Origin: Planctomycetota bacterium
GTDB lineage: Bacteria > Planctomycetota > Phycisphaerae > Phycisphaerales > UBA1924
Direction: 5' to 3'
Assembly (NCBI GenBank): GCA_033763975.1
Contig: JANRJM010000002.1
Coordinates: 124,001 to 188,000, forward strand
DNA: 64,000 nucleotides
The notes under the pieces are model-generated. The model was not told the origin of the DNA. It searched no databases and worked only from the letters and a program-made list of their open reading frames with translations. This document shows positions 1 to 9,170 of the stretch, piece after piece; within the stretch, counting starts at the first letter, position 1; each line of letters begins with the position of its first letter. Made by a program: the position numbers and the translations under genes.

Positions 1-1020
1 GCACGGGCGCGCGTGGAGCACGCGGGGGGCGTGCTCGAGCCGGAGATCACGCGCGCGGAGTTCGAGGAGCTGATCGCGCCGCTCGTGGAGCGGACGATCG
101 AGTCGTGCCGGCGGACGCTGCTGCAGGCGTCGGGCGAGCTGGACGGCGCGCCCGTGGACGCGGTCGTGCTCGTGGGCGGGAGTTCGCGACTCCCGCTGGT
201 GCGCCGGCGGGTGCAGGAGTTCTTCGGGATCGAGCCGTACACCGCGCTGGACCCCGAGCAGGTCGTGGCGCTCGGGGCCGCGGTGCAGGCGCAGATCCTC
301 TCGGGCGCGCGGCGCGACGCGCTGCTGCTGGACGTGATCCCGCTGTCCTTGGGCATCGAGACCGCCGGCGGGGGCGTGGCGAAGATCATCATGCAGAACG
401 CGACGATCCCCGCCGTCGCCACCGAGATGTTCTCGACGCAGGTCGACGGGCAGACGGCGATCCGCCTGACGGTGGTGCAGGGCGAGCGCGAGATGGCGGC
501 GGACTGTCGCACGCTGGGCGAGTTTCACCTGCGGGGCATCCCGCCGATGCCCGCCGGGCTCGCGCAGGTCGAGGTCAAGTTCCTCGTCGACGCCAACGGC
601 GTGCTGCACGTCTCGGCGCGCGAGCGGCGGTCCGGCAAGGCGGCGTCGCTGCAGGTGATCCCCACGCACGGGCTCTCGGCCGGCGAGATCGAACGCATCG
701 AGCGCGAGAGCCTGGCGCACGCGCGCGAGGACATGACCCGCCGGCGCGTGGCCGACCTGGTCGCCGCCGCACGGCTGGACGTCGGGTGGATCGGGGCTTC
801 GCTCGAGCGTCACCGGGCGGCCCTGGACCCCGCCTACGCCGCGGATCTCGACGCGCGCCTCGCCGGCGTGCGGGCCCTCATCGCCTCGGGCGAGCGCGAC
901 TGGCGGGGCGTCGACACCGGGGCGTTCTCGCGCGCCAAAGGCGACCTGGAGCAGGCGAGCCTGCGCCTGCAGGAAGTCGCGATCGCGGCGTCGCTCCGGG
1001 CCGACGCCTCGTCGCCCTGA
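1..1020 (+). CDS. hscA: Hsp70-family chaperone, HscA-like (5' truncated)
   Basis: The reading frame is open from the window edge, so the N-terminus is missing; 339 residues remain. Visible are the end of the ATPase domain with the nucleotide-site motif VGGSSRLP (about residues 57-64), the interdomain linker and start of the substrate-binding domain (LLLDVIPLSLGIE), the beta-sandwich substrate-binding domain and a helical lid. Within the Hsp70 family the segment reading CRTLGEFHLRGIP, followed by ASLQVIPTHGLS, resembles HscA, the chaperone that works with IscU and HscB in Fe-S cluster assembly, more than DnaK; this subfamily call is inference. No isc/hsc partner is visible on the right side, so any would lie upstream. 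Hsp70 membership is secure, HscA versus DnaK paralogue less so. Confidence 0.85.
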   Translation, partial: ARARVEHAGGVLEPEITRAEFEELIAPLVERTIESCRRTLLQASGELDGAPVDAVVLVGGSSRLPLVRRRVQEFFGIEPYTALDPEQVVALGAAVQAQILSGARRDALLLDVIPLSLGIETAGGGVAKIIMQNATIPAVATEMFSTQVDGQTAIRLTVVQGEREMAADCRTLGEFHLRGIPPMPAGLAQVEVKFLVDANGVLHVSARERRSGKAASLQVIPTHGLSAGEIERIERESLAHAREDMTRRRVADLVAAARLDVGWIGASLERHRAALDPAYAADLDARLAGVRALIASGERDWRGVDTGAFSRAKGDLEQASLRLQEVAIAASLRADASSP

Positions 1021-1161
1021 TCGCACGTTCTCGGACGCGTCTCGGGGCCGCGGGCACGCGCGGACGGCCCCGGCGCGGCGCCCTGCGCAGGCTTTGTCCA
1101 AGCCCGCTGGTGTTCTCGCCGATTCCCCGCCTGCAAGCGCGAACACCCGGAGACCCGACGC

Positions 1162-4100
1162 GTGAGACTGATCCTGTGGCTCGCGTGCCTCATGTCGGCG
1201 TGCGTGCCCGCCTGGGCGGGGACGCTGTACGTCCGGACCGTCGGGAACGACGCGAACACCGGGCAGTCGCCCGCCACCGCGGTCCGGACGCTCAACCGGG
1301 CGCTGGCGCTCGCGCAGCCGGGCGACACCATCTACGTGGGTCGGGGGACGTACACCGGCGCGGTCGCGAGCGTGCGGTCCGGAACTCCCACCGCGCGGAT
1401 CCGCGTCGTGGGCGATTATCAGGGCGTCTTCACGGGCGACCCGCGCGGGACGCCCACCATCGACGCGACCGGCGCGGCGACGCTCACCGTCTCGCACAAC
1501 TACATCGACTTCGAACGCATCAACATCCGCCGGGGCACGCGCTGCGTCGTGTGGTCCGGCGTCGACGGCATGCTCCGATCCTGCGTCATCCGCTCCGCAA
1601 CGGATGACGGCGTGCTCGTCACGGGCGGCTCGCTCTCGCTCGTCTCGTGCACCGTCCGCGACGCGGGCGTCGTGGCGACGGGCAACGCCTCCGTGACGCT
1701 GAGTTCGTGCACGCTGCGCGACATCCCCGGCGGGGCGGTGCTCTCGCAGACCACCGGGGCCGTCCGCGTGGAGCAGTGCACGCTGCAGAACAACCCGGGC
1801 TGGGGGATCACCGCCGAATCGGGAAGCGTCACCGTGGTCAACACGCTCTTCCGCCCGGGCGGGGGGGGGATGCTCGTGGGGCGCATCGGGGTTGCGGGCC
1901 CGACGGTGACGGCGTGGAACAACACGCTGGTGTCGCAGGCGAGCGCGGGCGTGCGGGTGCAGAGCGGCTCGGCGACGGTGCGCAACTCGATCTTCTACAC
2001 CTCGACGCGCGGGCTGGACCTCGACGGGGGCGCACTCACGCACTCGCACAACCTGTTCTTCGGCAACACGACCGACCACGAGGGCACATCCGCGCAGACG
2101 ACCGATGTCTTCGCCGATCCCCGGTTCATCAACCCCTCGTCGAACTGGAACATCCAGAGCACGTCGCCCGCCATCGACGTGGGCATGAACGGCGCGACGA
2201 TCACGACCGTGGACCGGCGCGGGCAGCCGCGCCCGCGCGGGCCGGCGTTCGACATCGGCGCGTACGAGGTGACCGGCCCTTCGGCGACGATCCCGTACTT
2301 CACCGACTTCGAGGCCGCGTCTACGCCGGGGCCCGAATGGACGAGCACCACGACCGCCTCGAGCGCGACACTCACCCGCTTCGCGGGAGCCCACGGGAAC
2401 ACCTCGCTGAGCCTGCGCCTCTCGACCGTGGCCGGACGCGACTACACGCTTATCTTCGACGCCTGCATGCTCGACAGCTGGGACGGCGTGAGCACGACCG
2501 TCGGCCCCGACGTGTTCTTCGTGAATGTCGACGGCGAGGAGGTATGGCGCGCCACGTACGCCTTCCCCACGCACTACGGGCGCTCCGCGAACGCCTATTC
2601 CTGGCCAGACGTGCCCGAGGTCTGGGGCCAGAACCTGGTCGCGTACCAGTGGGAAGACGCGATCTTCCGGCGCGTTGTCATCGAGTTCACCGCGGAAACA
2701 ACCTCCACCTTCATCTCGTTCGGCGCCTCGAACCTCCAGGGCCTCAACGACGAATCCTGGGGCATCGACAACGTACGGGTGGTGCAGTCCTCGCAGGCAG
2801 CGCCGTACCTGCCCGCGTACATCGAGAGCGGGCGATTCCGCGGGTTCGGCTTCGCCGTGTCATCCGGGCAGTCCGCGGGGCTGGCGTTCGGCGACATCGA
2901 CGCCAACCTGTGGCCCGGGGTCATGCTCACCGGGGGCGCCACGACGCGCCTGCTCTCGAACACGAACGGCACGTTCGTGCCCCTTGCGGTGCCCGCATTC
3001 TCGGCCCAGGGCGCGTTCGCCGATCTGAACGCGGACGGGCACCTCGATTTCGCCGGGCTCGTGAACGGGCAGCCCCGCGCGGTAATCAACAACGGTTCGG
3101 GGACGCTCGACACGTCGTCGCTGCTCACGGTGCCGGGCCAGAGCGGGGCCGAGGGGCTCGTGGCCGCGGATCTCAACGCCGACGGGCTCTGCGATGTCGC
3201 CATCCTCGGACCCAGCGGGAATCTCGCGCTGCTCGCCTCGCGCGACGCGAACGGCGTCGTCACGTTCACGCCCGCGCCCGCGATGCTCCCCGGAGGAGCG
3301 CCCAACGCCGGCGACGGCGACTCGGTCTCCTCCGCCGATGTCAACGCCGACGGCTTCCCCGATTTCTTCTATCACTACAACGGCGGACGGCTGTTCCTGT
3401 CGGACGGCGCGGGTGGATACGTCGGCGCGGCCTTGCCCGGGGGCGTCGCCACCGGCGGGGCGCACAAGATGGGGTCCGCCTGGGTCGACTACGACAACGA
3501 TGGCGACCTCGACCTGTTCGTGGCCCGACGGCAGCGCGGCGCCACGCCATACCTCTTCCGCAACACGGGCGGGTCCTTCGCGAACGTCGCGTCGACGGCG
3601 GGCCTCACGACCACGGCCGGCGTCGTCGGCTGCGCGTTCGGCGACTTCGACAACGACGGAGACCAGGACCTGTTCCTGACCGCGGCCAACGGGCAGGGCG
3701 AGCTGTACGGCAACGGCGGCGCGCCGACGTGGACCTTCACCCGCGACGATCTGCAGGGCGTCTCGACCCGCACGCGCGCGGGCGGGTGCGCCTTCGTTGA
3801 CATCGATCTCGATGGCAACCTCGATCTCGCGGTGTCGGGCGAACTTGCCACCAACACCACGCTCCTCTTCTCGAACCAGCTCGCCAGCACGCGGTACCTG
3901 CTCGTGCGCGTCCTGGGACGCGGGCCCGGCGGCATCAACCACGCGGGCGCGGGCACCCGCGTGGAACTCTGGAACGAGGACAACACCGCGTTCATCGCGC
4001 GGCGCGACATCGGCGTCGCGTCCGGGCATGCCGGCCAGCTCCCGCTCGTCGCCCACTTCGGCGGCGTCAACCCGGCGGCGACCTACACCCTCCGCGTGTA

Positions 4101-4257
4101 CGCCCCGCGACGCGTGTACACCACGCAGGTGACCCCCGCCCTGGCCGAGACTTCGACGGGCGCACAGACCATCGCGCAGTTCTACACGTTCGACGAATCG
4201 GCGTTCGCGCCGGCCCTCAGGGTCACGCGATGGCGGGAGCACTCGCCCGAGGAGTAG
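1162..4257 (+). CDS. Secreted beta-helix / FG-GAP / ASPIC-UnbV repeat protein
   Basis: A 1031-residue exported protein starting at GTG with a clear signal peptide (residues 1-19, cleavage after AWAG). Residues about 20-370 read like a right-handed parallel beta-helix of the DUF1565/pectate-lyase-like kind, with repeated turns ending in VRDAGV, TLQNNPGW and similar. Residues about 375-545 look like a jelly-roll module. Residues about 560-890 hold at least six FG-GAP/VCBS-type calcium loops, for example DLNADGHLDF, DYDNDGDLDLF and DFDNDGDQDLF. The C-terminus (about 895-1000) resembles an ASPIC/UnbV domain. Such proteins in planctomycetes are surface or secreted adhesion or carbohydrate-binding proteins; no catalytic residues can be assigned. 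It stands alone, convergent with pgeF. Confidence 0.85.
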   Translation: MRLILWLACLMSACVPAWAGTLYVRTVGNDANTGQSPATAVRTLNRALALAQPGDTIYVGRGTYTGAVASVRSGTPTARIRVVGDYQGVFTGDPRGTPTIDATGAATLTVSHNYIDFERINIRRGTRCVVWSGVDGMLRSCVIRSATDDGVLVTGGSLSLVSCTVRDAGVVATGNASVTLSSCTLRDIPGGAVLSQTTGAVRVEQCTLQNNPGWGITAESGSVTVVNTLFRPGGGGMLVGRIGVAGPTVTAWNNTLVSQASAGVRVQSGSATVRNSIFYTSTRGLDLDGGALTHSHNLFFGNTTDHEGTSAQTTDVFADPRFINPSSNWNIQSTSPAIDVGMNGATITTVDRRGQPRPRGPAFDIGAYEVTGPSATIPYFTDFEAASTPGPEWTSTTTASSATLTRFAGAHGNTSLSLRLSTVAGRDYTLIFDACMLDSWDGVSTTVGPDVFFVNVDGEEVWRATYAFPTHYGRSANAYSWPDVPEVWGQNLVAYQWEDAIFRRVVIEFTAETTSTFISFGASNLQGLNDESWGIDNVRVVQSSQAAPYLPAYIESGRFRGFGFAVSSGQSAGLAFGDIDANLWPGVMLTGGATTRLLSNTNGTFVPLAVPAFSAQGAFADLNADGHLDFAGLVNGQPRAVINNGSGTLDTSSLLTVPGQSGAEGLVAADLNADGLCDVAILGPSGNLALLASRDANGVVTFTPAPAMLPGGAPNAGDGDSVSSADVNADGFPDFFYHYNGGRLFLSDGAGGYVGAALPGGVATGGAHKMGSAWVDYDNDGDLDLFVARRQRGATPYLFRNTGGSFANVASTAGLTTTAGVVGCAFGDFDNDGDQDLFLTAANGQGELYGNGGAPTWTFTRDDLQGVSTRTRAGGCAFVDIDLDGNLDLAVSGELATNTTLLFSNQLASTRYLLVRVLGRGPGGINHAGAGTRVELWNEDNTAFIARRDIGVASGHAGQLPLVAHFGGVNPAATYTLRVYAPRRVYTTQVTPALAETSTGAQTIAQFYTFDESAFAPALRVTRWREHSPEE

Positions 4258-4266
4258 CGCCGCCCC

Positions 4267-5067
4267 TCACCGCGGCCCCACGAGCCCCACCATCCGCCCC
4301 GTCACGCCCTTGTCGCGCCGGTGCGAGAAGAACCGCGCGGGTTCGCCCGCCGTGCACCCGGGGAGCACGTCGAGTTCGGATACGCCCGCGCGCGCGAGCT
4401 GCGTGCGCAACGCGGCCTTCAGGTCCACGTCGCCCTTGCCGCCCGCGCGCTCGCGCACCGGCGCGTCGGGGCCGAAGACGCGCCGGAACTCCGCGAGCAC
4501 CTCGGGGCCGACCTCGAACTCGTCCGGGCCGATGCACGGGCCGATCGCGCCGATGATGCTCGTCGCGCCGAGCGCGTGCATCGCCCGCACCGCCTCGGAC
4601 GCGACACCCGCGACCACGCCCCGCCACCCCGCGTGCACCGCCGCGACCACGCGCCCGTCCTCGCTCGCGAGCAGCACCGGCGCACAATCCGCCACGCGCA
4701 CCGCGAGGACGCGCGCGGGGTCGTCGGTCACGAGCGCGTCGGCCTTGAAGTCCAGCGCGCCCTGCGTCCCCGCGTCGCGCGACGGATCGCCCGCGCGGAA
4801 GACCTGCGCCCGCGCGCCGTGCACCTGGTACGTCTGCACCACCTCGCGCCCCGCCGCCCCGACCTCGACCAGCACCCGCCGGAAGTTCTCGGCGATGTTC
4901 GACGTCGGGTCGCGGTCCTCGCCGGCCAGGTCCATCGGATTGCCGAAGTTCAGCGACGCGAAGACGCCCGCCGAGACGCCCCCGACGCGCGTCGTGAACG
5001 CGTGCGGCACGGCGCGCGCCGCGAGGCGCTCGGATCGCAGCACGCCCGGGCGCACGCTACCCGACAT
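4267..5067 (-). CDS. pgeF: PgeF/YfiH laccase-domain purine nucleoside phosphorylase
   Basis: 266 residues, full length for the YfiH/PgeF (LACC1-like) family, which handles purine nucleosides (adenosine deaminase and phosphorylase activities) and in E. coli also edits misincorporated residues in peptidoglycan precursors. The zinc-site motifs are present: QVHG (VVQTYQVHG), the VRVADCAPV segment with the catalytic Cys, and VHAGWRG with the ligand His. GPCIGPDEFEVG and FFSHRRDKGVTGRM near the C-terminus are also family hallmarks. The ATG overlaps the end of tdh by 11 bases (ATGTCGGGTAG), so the two genes are very probably one translationally coupled unit. Ends 9 bases from the convergent secreted protein gene. 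Confidence 0.93.
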   Translation of the reverse strand: MSGSVRPGVLRSERLAARAVPHAFTTRVGGVSAGVFASLNFGNPMDLAGEDRDPTSNIAENFRRVLVEVGAAGREVVQTYQVHGARAQVFRAGDPSRDAGTQGALDFKADALVTDDPARVLAVRVADCAPVLLASEDGRVVAAVHAGWRGVVAGVASEAVRAMHALGATSIIGAIGPCIGPDEFEVGPEVLAEFRRVFGPDAPVRERAGGKGDVDLKAALRTQLARAGVSELDVLPGCTAGEPARFFSHRRDKGVTGRMVGLVGPR

Positions 5068-6163
5068 GCATGACGACCTTGATCCCCTCGCCCGAGATCA
5101 TCGTCTCGTGCGCTTTCTCGAACTGTTCCAGCGGGAACTCGTGCGTGATGATCTCGTCCAGCTCCAGCTTGCCGCTGAGCAGCAGTTCTTCCATCTGGTA
5201 CCAGGTCTCGAACATCTTGCGCCCGTTGATCCCCAGCACGGTGCAGCCCTTGAAGATCACCAGGCGGTTCATGTCGAACCGGATCGGGCCCTTGAAGAGC
5301 CCCAGCAGCGCGGCGGTGCCGCCGTTGCGCAGCCCCTCGAGCCCCTGCGACAGGGCGGCCTCGGCGCCGCTCATCTCCAGCAGCACGTCGGCCCCCTCGC
5401 CCCGGCAGGACCTGCGGACCTCGCTAATCCACGCGTCGTCGCGCGGGTCGAAGGCCTCGACCGCGCCCAGCTTCTTCGCCAGCGCACGCCGGCGCGGGTC
5501 GATGTCGGTCGCGAAGATCCGCCCGGCGCCGGCGGCCTTGGCCACCGTCACCGCCATGAGCCCGATGATGCCCGTGCCCGTCACGAGCACGCTCTTGGCC
5601 GACACGTTCGCCGCCATCACGGTGTGCACCGCGTTGCCCAGGGGATCGAGCACCGCCGCCACGCGATCGGGGATCGACTCGTGCACGGGCCACACGTTGT
5701 CCTCGGGCACGACCACGAACTCCGCGAAGCACCCGTCGCGGTCGATGCCGATGATCTTGGTATCGCTGGCGATGTGCGCGTTGCCGGTGCGGCTGTTGTA
5801 GTCCTTCCACGCGGTGACGTGCCCCTCGGCGCTCACGCGCAGCCCGGGGCGGTACTTCGTCGCGGCGCTGCCGACGCGCTCGATGGTGCCCACGAACTCG
5901 TGCCCGGTGACGATGCCCACCGGGATGCGACCCGACGCCCACGCGTCCCACTCCCAGATGTGCCGGTCCGTGCCGCAGATCCCGACCTTGCGCACGCGGA
6001 TGAGCACATCGCGCGGGCCGGGCTCGGGGCGGGGGTGATCGGGGATGAACTTGAGGCCCTGGCCGGCGTGGTGCTTGATGAGCGCGCGCATGGTGGTGTC
6101 TGGCCGCGAAACGTGGACCTCGATCGGTGCTGGCACGGGCGCGACCAACGGCTGGGTCTTCAT
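5057..6163 (-). CDS. tdh: L-threonine 3-dehydrogenase-like zinc alcohol dehydrogenase without structural-zinc cysteines
   Basis: A 368-residue medium-chain dehydrogenase closely matching L-threonine 3-dehydrogenase (L-threonine to 2-amino-3-ketobutyrate with NAD+). The catalytic zinc site is intact: Cys63 in GICGTDRH and His88-Glu89 in TGHEFVG. The Rossmann nucleotide site is VTGTGIIGLMA (about 184-194), and NGRKMFETWYQMEEL near the C-terminus is typical of Tdh. The structural-zinc lobe aligns without gaps to E. coli Tdh, but the four cysteine ligands are replaced by Ala118, Asp121, Ser124 and Ala132. The ATG at 6163 adds 24 residues over the usual start; an ATG at 6091 (MRALIKHH) is the alternative and fits family length better. 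No kbl is adjacent. Confidence 0.9.
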   Translation of the reverse strand: MKTQPLVAPVPAPIEVHVSRPDTTMRALIKHHAGQGLKFIPDHPRPEPGPRDVLIRVRKVGICGTDRHIWEWDAWASGRIPVGIVTGHEFVGTIERVGSAATKYRPGLRVSAEGHVTAWKDYNSRTGNAHIASDTKIIGIDRDGCFAEFVVVPEDNVWPVHESIPDRVAAVLDPLGNAVHTVMAANVSAKSVLVTGTGIIGLMAVTVAKAAGAGRIFATDIDPRRRALAKKLGAVEAFDPRDDAWISEVRRSCRGEGADVLLEMSGAEAALSQGLEGLRNGGTAALLGLFKGPIRFDMNRLVIFKGCTVLGINGRKMFETWYQMEELLLSGKLELDEIITHEFPLEQFEKAHETMISGEGIKVVMHVG

Positions 6164-6344
6164 GTCCGGTGTGCTCCCGACGGGCCCCGGGCACCCCGTG
6201 CCCGCTGCGGGATTGTTGCCCGCCCGCGCCGCGCGGGGTTGGGCGGCCACAGACCCGCGATCCGCCCCCGCCGGCCACCCGCCGGGCGCAAACCCTTCAC
6301 ACGCGCCGGTTGCCAGAATCACGAGTGGCGGTACCTTGATACGT

Positions 6345-7489
6345 ATGCGGCACGCACCCACCACCCTCGCCCTGGCAGCCGCCCTGTCTCGGGCGTGGTG
6401 GCCGCGCCCGCGGCGGGGCAGACGTTCGATCTGATTGGGTACCCGGACTCGGATCGCGTCGGGCGCGTGTACGCGCTGTCCGACGACGGCCAAGTAGCTG
6501 CCGGCCAACTCTCGGTTTCCGGCGCGGGATTCACCTGGACGCGCGGTGGGGGTCTGAACGCTTTCGGCCTGCTCCCGGGCATGCCGGGCACGTCGCGGGC
6601 GCTCGCGATCTCCGGGGACGCCCTGTACGTCGGCGGGTTCGACGGGACGCAGGCATATCGCTACCGCGTGGGCAACGCAGCGTTGCAGATGCTCGGGTTC
6701 CTGCCCGGGTACGCGACGACGCAGACGATGGATCTCAGCGGCGACGGGTCGATCGCGGTCGGGCGTGCGACGCCGTTCGGCAGCGACGCCGTCGGCCAGG
6801 CGTTCCGATGGACGGAAAGCACCGGGCTTGTCGGGCTGGGCTTCGCGCGGCCGGACCACTTCTACAGCGAGGCCGCGGCGATCTCGCGTGACGGCACGAC
6901 GATTGTCGGGCATGGGCGAGGGAGCGCGGGCCGCAACGAGGCGTTCGTGTGGACCTCGACCCTCGGCATGCAGCCGTTGCCGGGGCTGGACGCGTCCAAC
7001 GACGCGCAGGCGTTCGGCGTCAACTTCGACGGCAGCATTATCGTGGGCAACGCGAGTCCCGGTCCTTTCGAGCAGGTCGCGACCATGTGGATGAACGGCG
7101 TGCCGACGTCGCTGGGCCTCGCGCCGGGATCCATCCGAAGTCGGGCCTACGGCGTGAGCGATGCGGGCACGGTTGTTGTGGGCCAACTCGACGGTGGTGG
7201 GCAGACAGCGGCGATCTGGACGCCCGATCGCGGCATGGAGCGGCTGAGCGACTACCTCGCGTTCCACGGCGTGCAGGTGCCGGCGGGGGTCAATCTGCTC
7301 ACGGCAACCGCGGTATCGGCGGATGGGATGACCATCGTCGGGTACACCGGCCTGCCGGGTCAGGTCCGCGACGGGTTTGTGGCCACCATCCCCGCGCCCG
7401 GTGTTCTTTGCGCTTTCTTCATCGGCTTCGTCGCATCTTCTCGGCGGCTGGTGGCACACACACGGAAACTTCGTGTCTCGTGCCACTGA
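6345..7489 (+). CDS. Secreted HAF-repeat protein with PEP-CTERM-like tail; signal peptide frameshifted
   Basis: About 370 residues of repeated HAF-type units, seen as alternating phrases such as ALSDDGQVAAGQ, DLSGDGSIAVGR, AISRDGTTIVGH and AVSADGMTIVGY, consistent with an extracellular repeat protein. Near the end IPAPG is followed by a hydrophobic stretch and RR, a planctomycete variant of the PEP-CTERM sorting signal. The ATG at 6345 begins a good signal peptide (MRHAPTTLALAAAL) in one frame, but the mature protein (SGVVAAPAAGQTFDLI onward) continues in the frame one base earlier; restoring one base near 6387 joins them. Otherwise translation would need GTG at 6395 or 6398 and lose the signal peptide. 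About 13 extra residues after the Arg pair overlap a palindromic element. Confidence 0.75.
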
Positions 7490-7511
7490 CTTCCGTCTGC
7501 GGAAGTCAGTG
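7484..7511. terminator. 12-bp perfect inverted repeat between convergent genes
   Basis: CACTGACTTCCG and its exact complement CGGAAGTCAGTG are separated by the tetraloop TCTG. It overlaps the stop codon of the HAF protein and lies between it and convergent nuoF. No T-tract follows on either strand, so it may be a bidirectional terminator or a REP-like repeat; the hairpin is certain, its role is not. Confidence 0.5.
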
Positions 7512-7533
7512 CGTGCCGGGATGACCATGCACA

Positions 7534-7548
7534 GGGCCTGAAAGGCCC
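7534..7548. terminator. Short GC-rich hairpin downstream of nuoF
   Basis: GGGCCT, loop GAA, AGGCCC. It lies about 60 bases past the nuoF stop in the same convergent intergenic region as the longer palindrome. No T-run is seen, so terminator function is tentative. Confidence 0.35.
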
Positions 7549-7608
7549 CGTCCCGGAGCAACCCCCGCCCCGAGCCGCGTGTTCTGACGAACGAGGAAAC
7601 CCGGCCGC

Positions 7609-9111
7609 CTACGCCTTCGCGCCGCCCGCGACGGCACGCTTGGCGTCGGCGCCGATGCTCACCTTGACGGCGACGAACGTGGGCTTCACCTTCTTCTCGA
7701 ACTCGCTCCAGTACTTGTTCATGATCGTGCGGACGGCCCAGTTGTTGCCGTCCGCCAGGCCGCAGATCGTCGTCCCGGGCATGCTCCCCATACTCGTGGC
7801 GATCTCCAGCGCGAGGTCGAGGTCCTTGGTCTTGGCGTTGCCTTCCTCGATGCGGCACATGAGCTGGTAAAGCCACCCGCTGCCCTCGCGGCACGGGGTG
7901 CACTGCCCGCAGGACTCGTGCTTGAAGAACCGGGCGATGTTCCGCGCCACGCCCACCATGTCGGTGTCCTCGTCGAACACCGTCGGGCAGGCGGTGCCCA
8001 GGCCCAGCACGTTGTACTTGCGACCGATGTCGAAGTCCATCTCGGCGTCGTACTGGTCGGGGCCGAGGATGCCCATCGAGACCCCGCCCGCGATCGCGCC
8101 CTTGAACTTCTTGCCGGCGCGGATCCCGCCGCAGAGCTCCTCGACGATGACGCGCAGCGGCGTGCCGAGCTCGAGCTCGAAGACGCCCGGGCGGTTGACG
8201 TGCCCCGAGACGCCCATGAGCTTGGTGCCGAACGAGCCGGGGGTGTTCGCGCCCAGCGAGCTGGGCGTGCCGTGCTTCGTGAACCACTCGCCCCCGAACT
8301 CGATGATGCTGGGGAGGTGGGCGAGGGTCTCGACGTTGTTGATGATGGTGGGCTTGCCGAAGAGGCCCTTGACGGCGGGGAAGGGGGGCTTGATGCGGGG
8401 CCAGCCGCGCTTGCCCTCGAGGGCTTCGAGCAGGCCGGTCTCCTCGCCGCAGATGTACGCGCCCGCGCCGCGGTGGACGTGGCACTCGACCTTCCAGGGC
8501 CCGCCGCGCGCGGTGTCGGCGCCGCCCATGAGGCCGTTGCCGCCGAAGACGCCGTGCGCGTACGCCTCCTTGATGGCCTCTTCGAGCACGTGGGCCTGGT
8601 GGTGGTACTCGCCCCGGATGAAGATGTACGCGCGGCTGATGCGGCAGGCGTAGCAGCAGATCGCGATGCCCTCGAGCATGAGGTGGGGGTCAAAGTCCAT
8701 CAGCAGGCGGTCTTTGAACGTGCCCGGCTCGCTCTCGTCGGCGTTGATGGCCAGGTACCGCACGCCCGGGTCGGCCTCGCGCCCCTGGTCGTCGGTGCCG
8801 AGCTTGGGCAGGAACGTCCACTTGAGGCCGGTGGGGAACCCGGCCCCGCCCCGCCCGCGCAGCACGCTCTTCTTGACCTCCTCGGTGACGGCGTCGGGCT
8901 TCAGCGTGAGGGCCTTGCGGAGCCCGACGTAGCCGCCGGTGCGGACGAACTCGTCGTAGCCGACGATGTGCCGGTCCTTGGGGTCGGCGTAGGGCCACGA
9001 CGGGATGCGCTTGGTGAGGATGGGCCCGCCGCCGTGGGCGAGCGCGTCGAGGCGGGGGTTGACCTTGCCGGAGGGGGTGGACGTGGTGAGGCCGCTGGGG
9101 TGGAAGGGCAT
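7609..9111 (-). CDS. nuoF: NADH-quinone oxidoreductase subunit F-like (NuoF)
   Basis: 500 residues of the NuoF/HoxF family, the flavoprotein that takes electrons from NADH in respiratory complex I. The FMN/NADH region has LRGRGGAGFPTG and AGAYICGEETGLLEALEG. The N3-type [4Fe-4S] site is CGQCTPCREG at about residue 400 with the fourth Cys in TTICGLADG. It is longer than the usual 430-450 residues because of an N-terminal extension and a basic Ala/Lys-rich tail. No NuoE, NuoG or other complex I gene is adjacent, so it could equally serve a different NADH-linked dehydrogenase. A TACACT hexamer lies 7 bases before the ATG with no Shine-Dalgarno sequence. Confidence 0.92.
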   Translation of the reverse strand: MPFHPSGLTTSTPSGKVNPRLDALAHGGGPILTKRIPSWPYADPKDRHIVGYDEFVRTGGYVGLRKALTLKPDAVTEEVKKSVLRGRGGAGFPTGLKWTFLPKLGTDDQGREADPGVRYLAINADESEPGTFKDRLLMDFDPHLMLEGIAICCYACRISRAYIFIRGEYHHQAHVLEEAIKEAYAHGVFGGNGLMGGADTARGGPWKVECHVHRGAGAYICGEETGLLEALEGKRGWPRIKPPFPAVKGLFGKPTIINNVETLAHLPSIIEFGGEWFTKHGTPSSLGANTPGSFGTKLMGVSGHVNRPGVFELELGTPLRVIVEELCGGIRAGKKFKGAIAGGVSMGILGPDQYDAEMDFDIGRKYNVLGLGTACPTVFDEDTDMVGVARNIARFFKHESCGQCTPCREGSGWLYQLMCRIEEGNAKTKDLDLALEIATSMGSMPGTTICGLADGNNWAVRTIMNKYWSEFEKKVKPTFVAVKVSIGADAKRAVAGGAKA

Positions 9112-9118
9112 GCGCGGG

Positions 9119-9124
9119 AGTGTA
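9119..9124 (-). promoter_or_regulatory. Candidate -10 element of nuoF (leaderless)
   Basis: TACACT on the minus strand, with 7 bases to the nuoF ATG. Initiation about 7 bases downstream of a -10 hexamer would place the RNA 5' end at the start codon. No convincing -35 was found. Confidence 0.5.
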
Positions 9125-9170
9125 GGAAACGGCGGGGCGAAGACGTGGGCCCCCCGGGATGCCCGGGTGC

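Noticed and set aside
4310-6344. Plus-strand open frame upstream of the HAF gene suggesting a much longer protein
   Set aside because: It lies opposite pgeF and tdh, which are clear minus-strand genes, and its translation is low-complexity.
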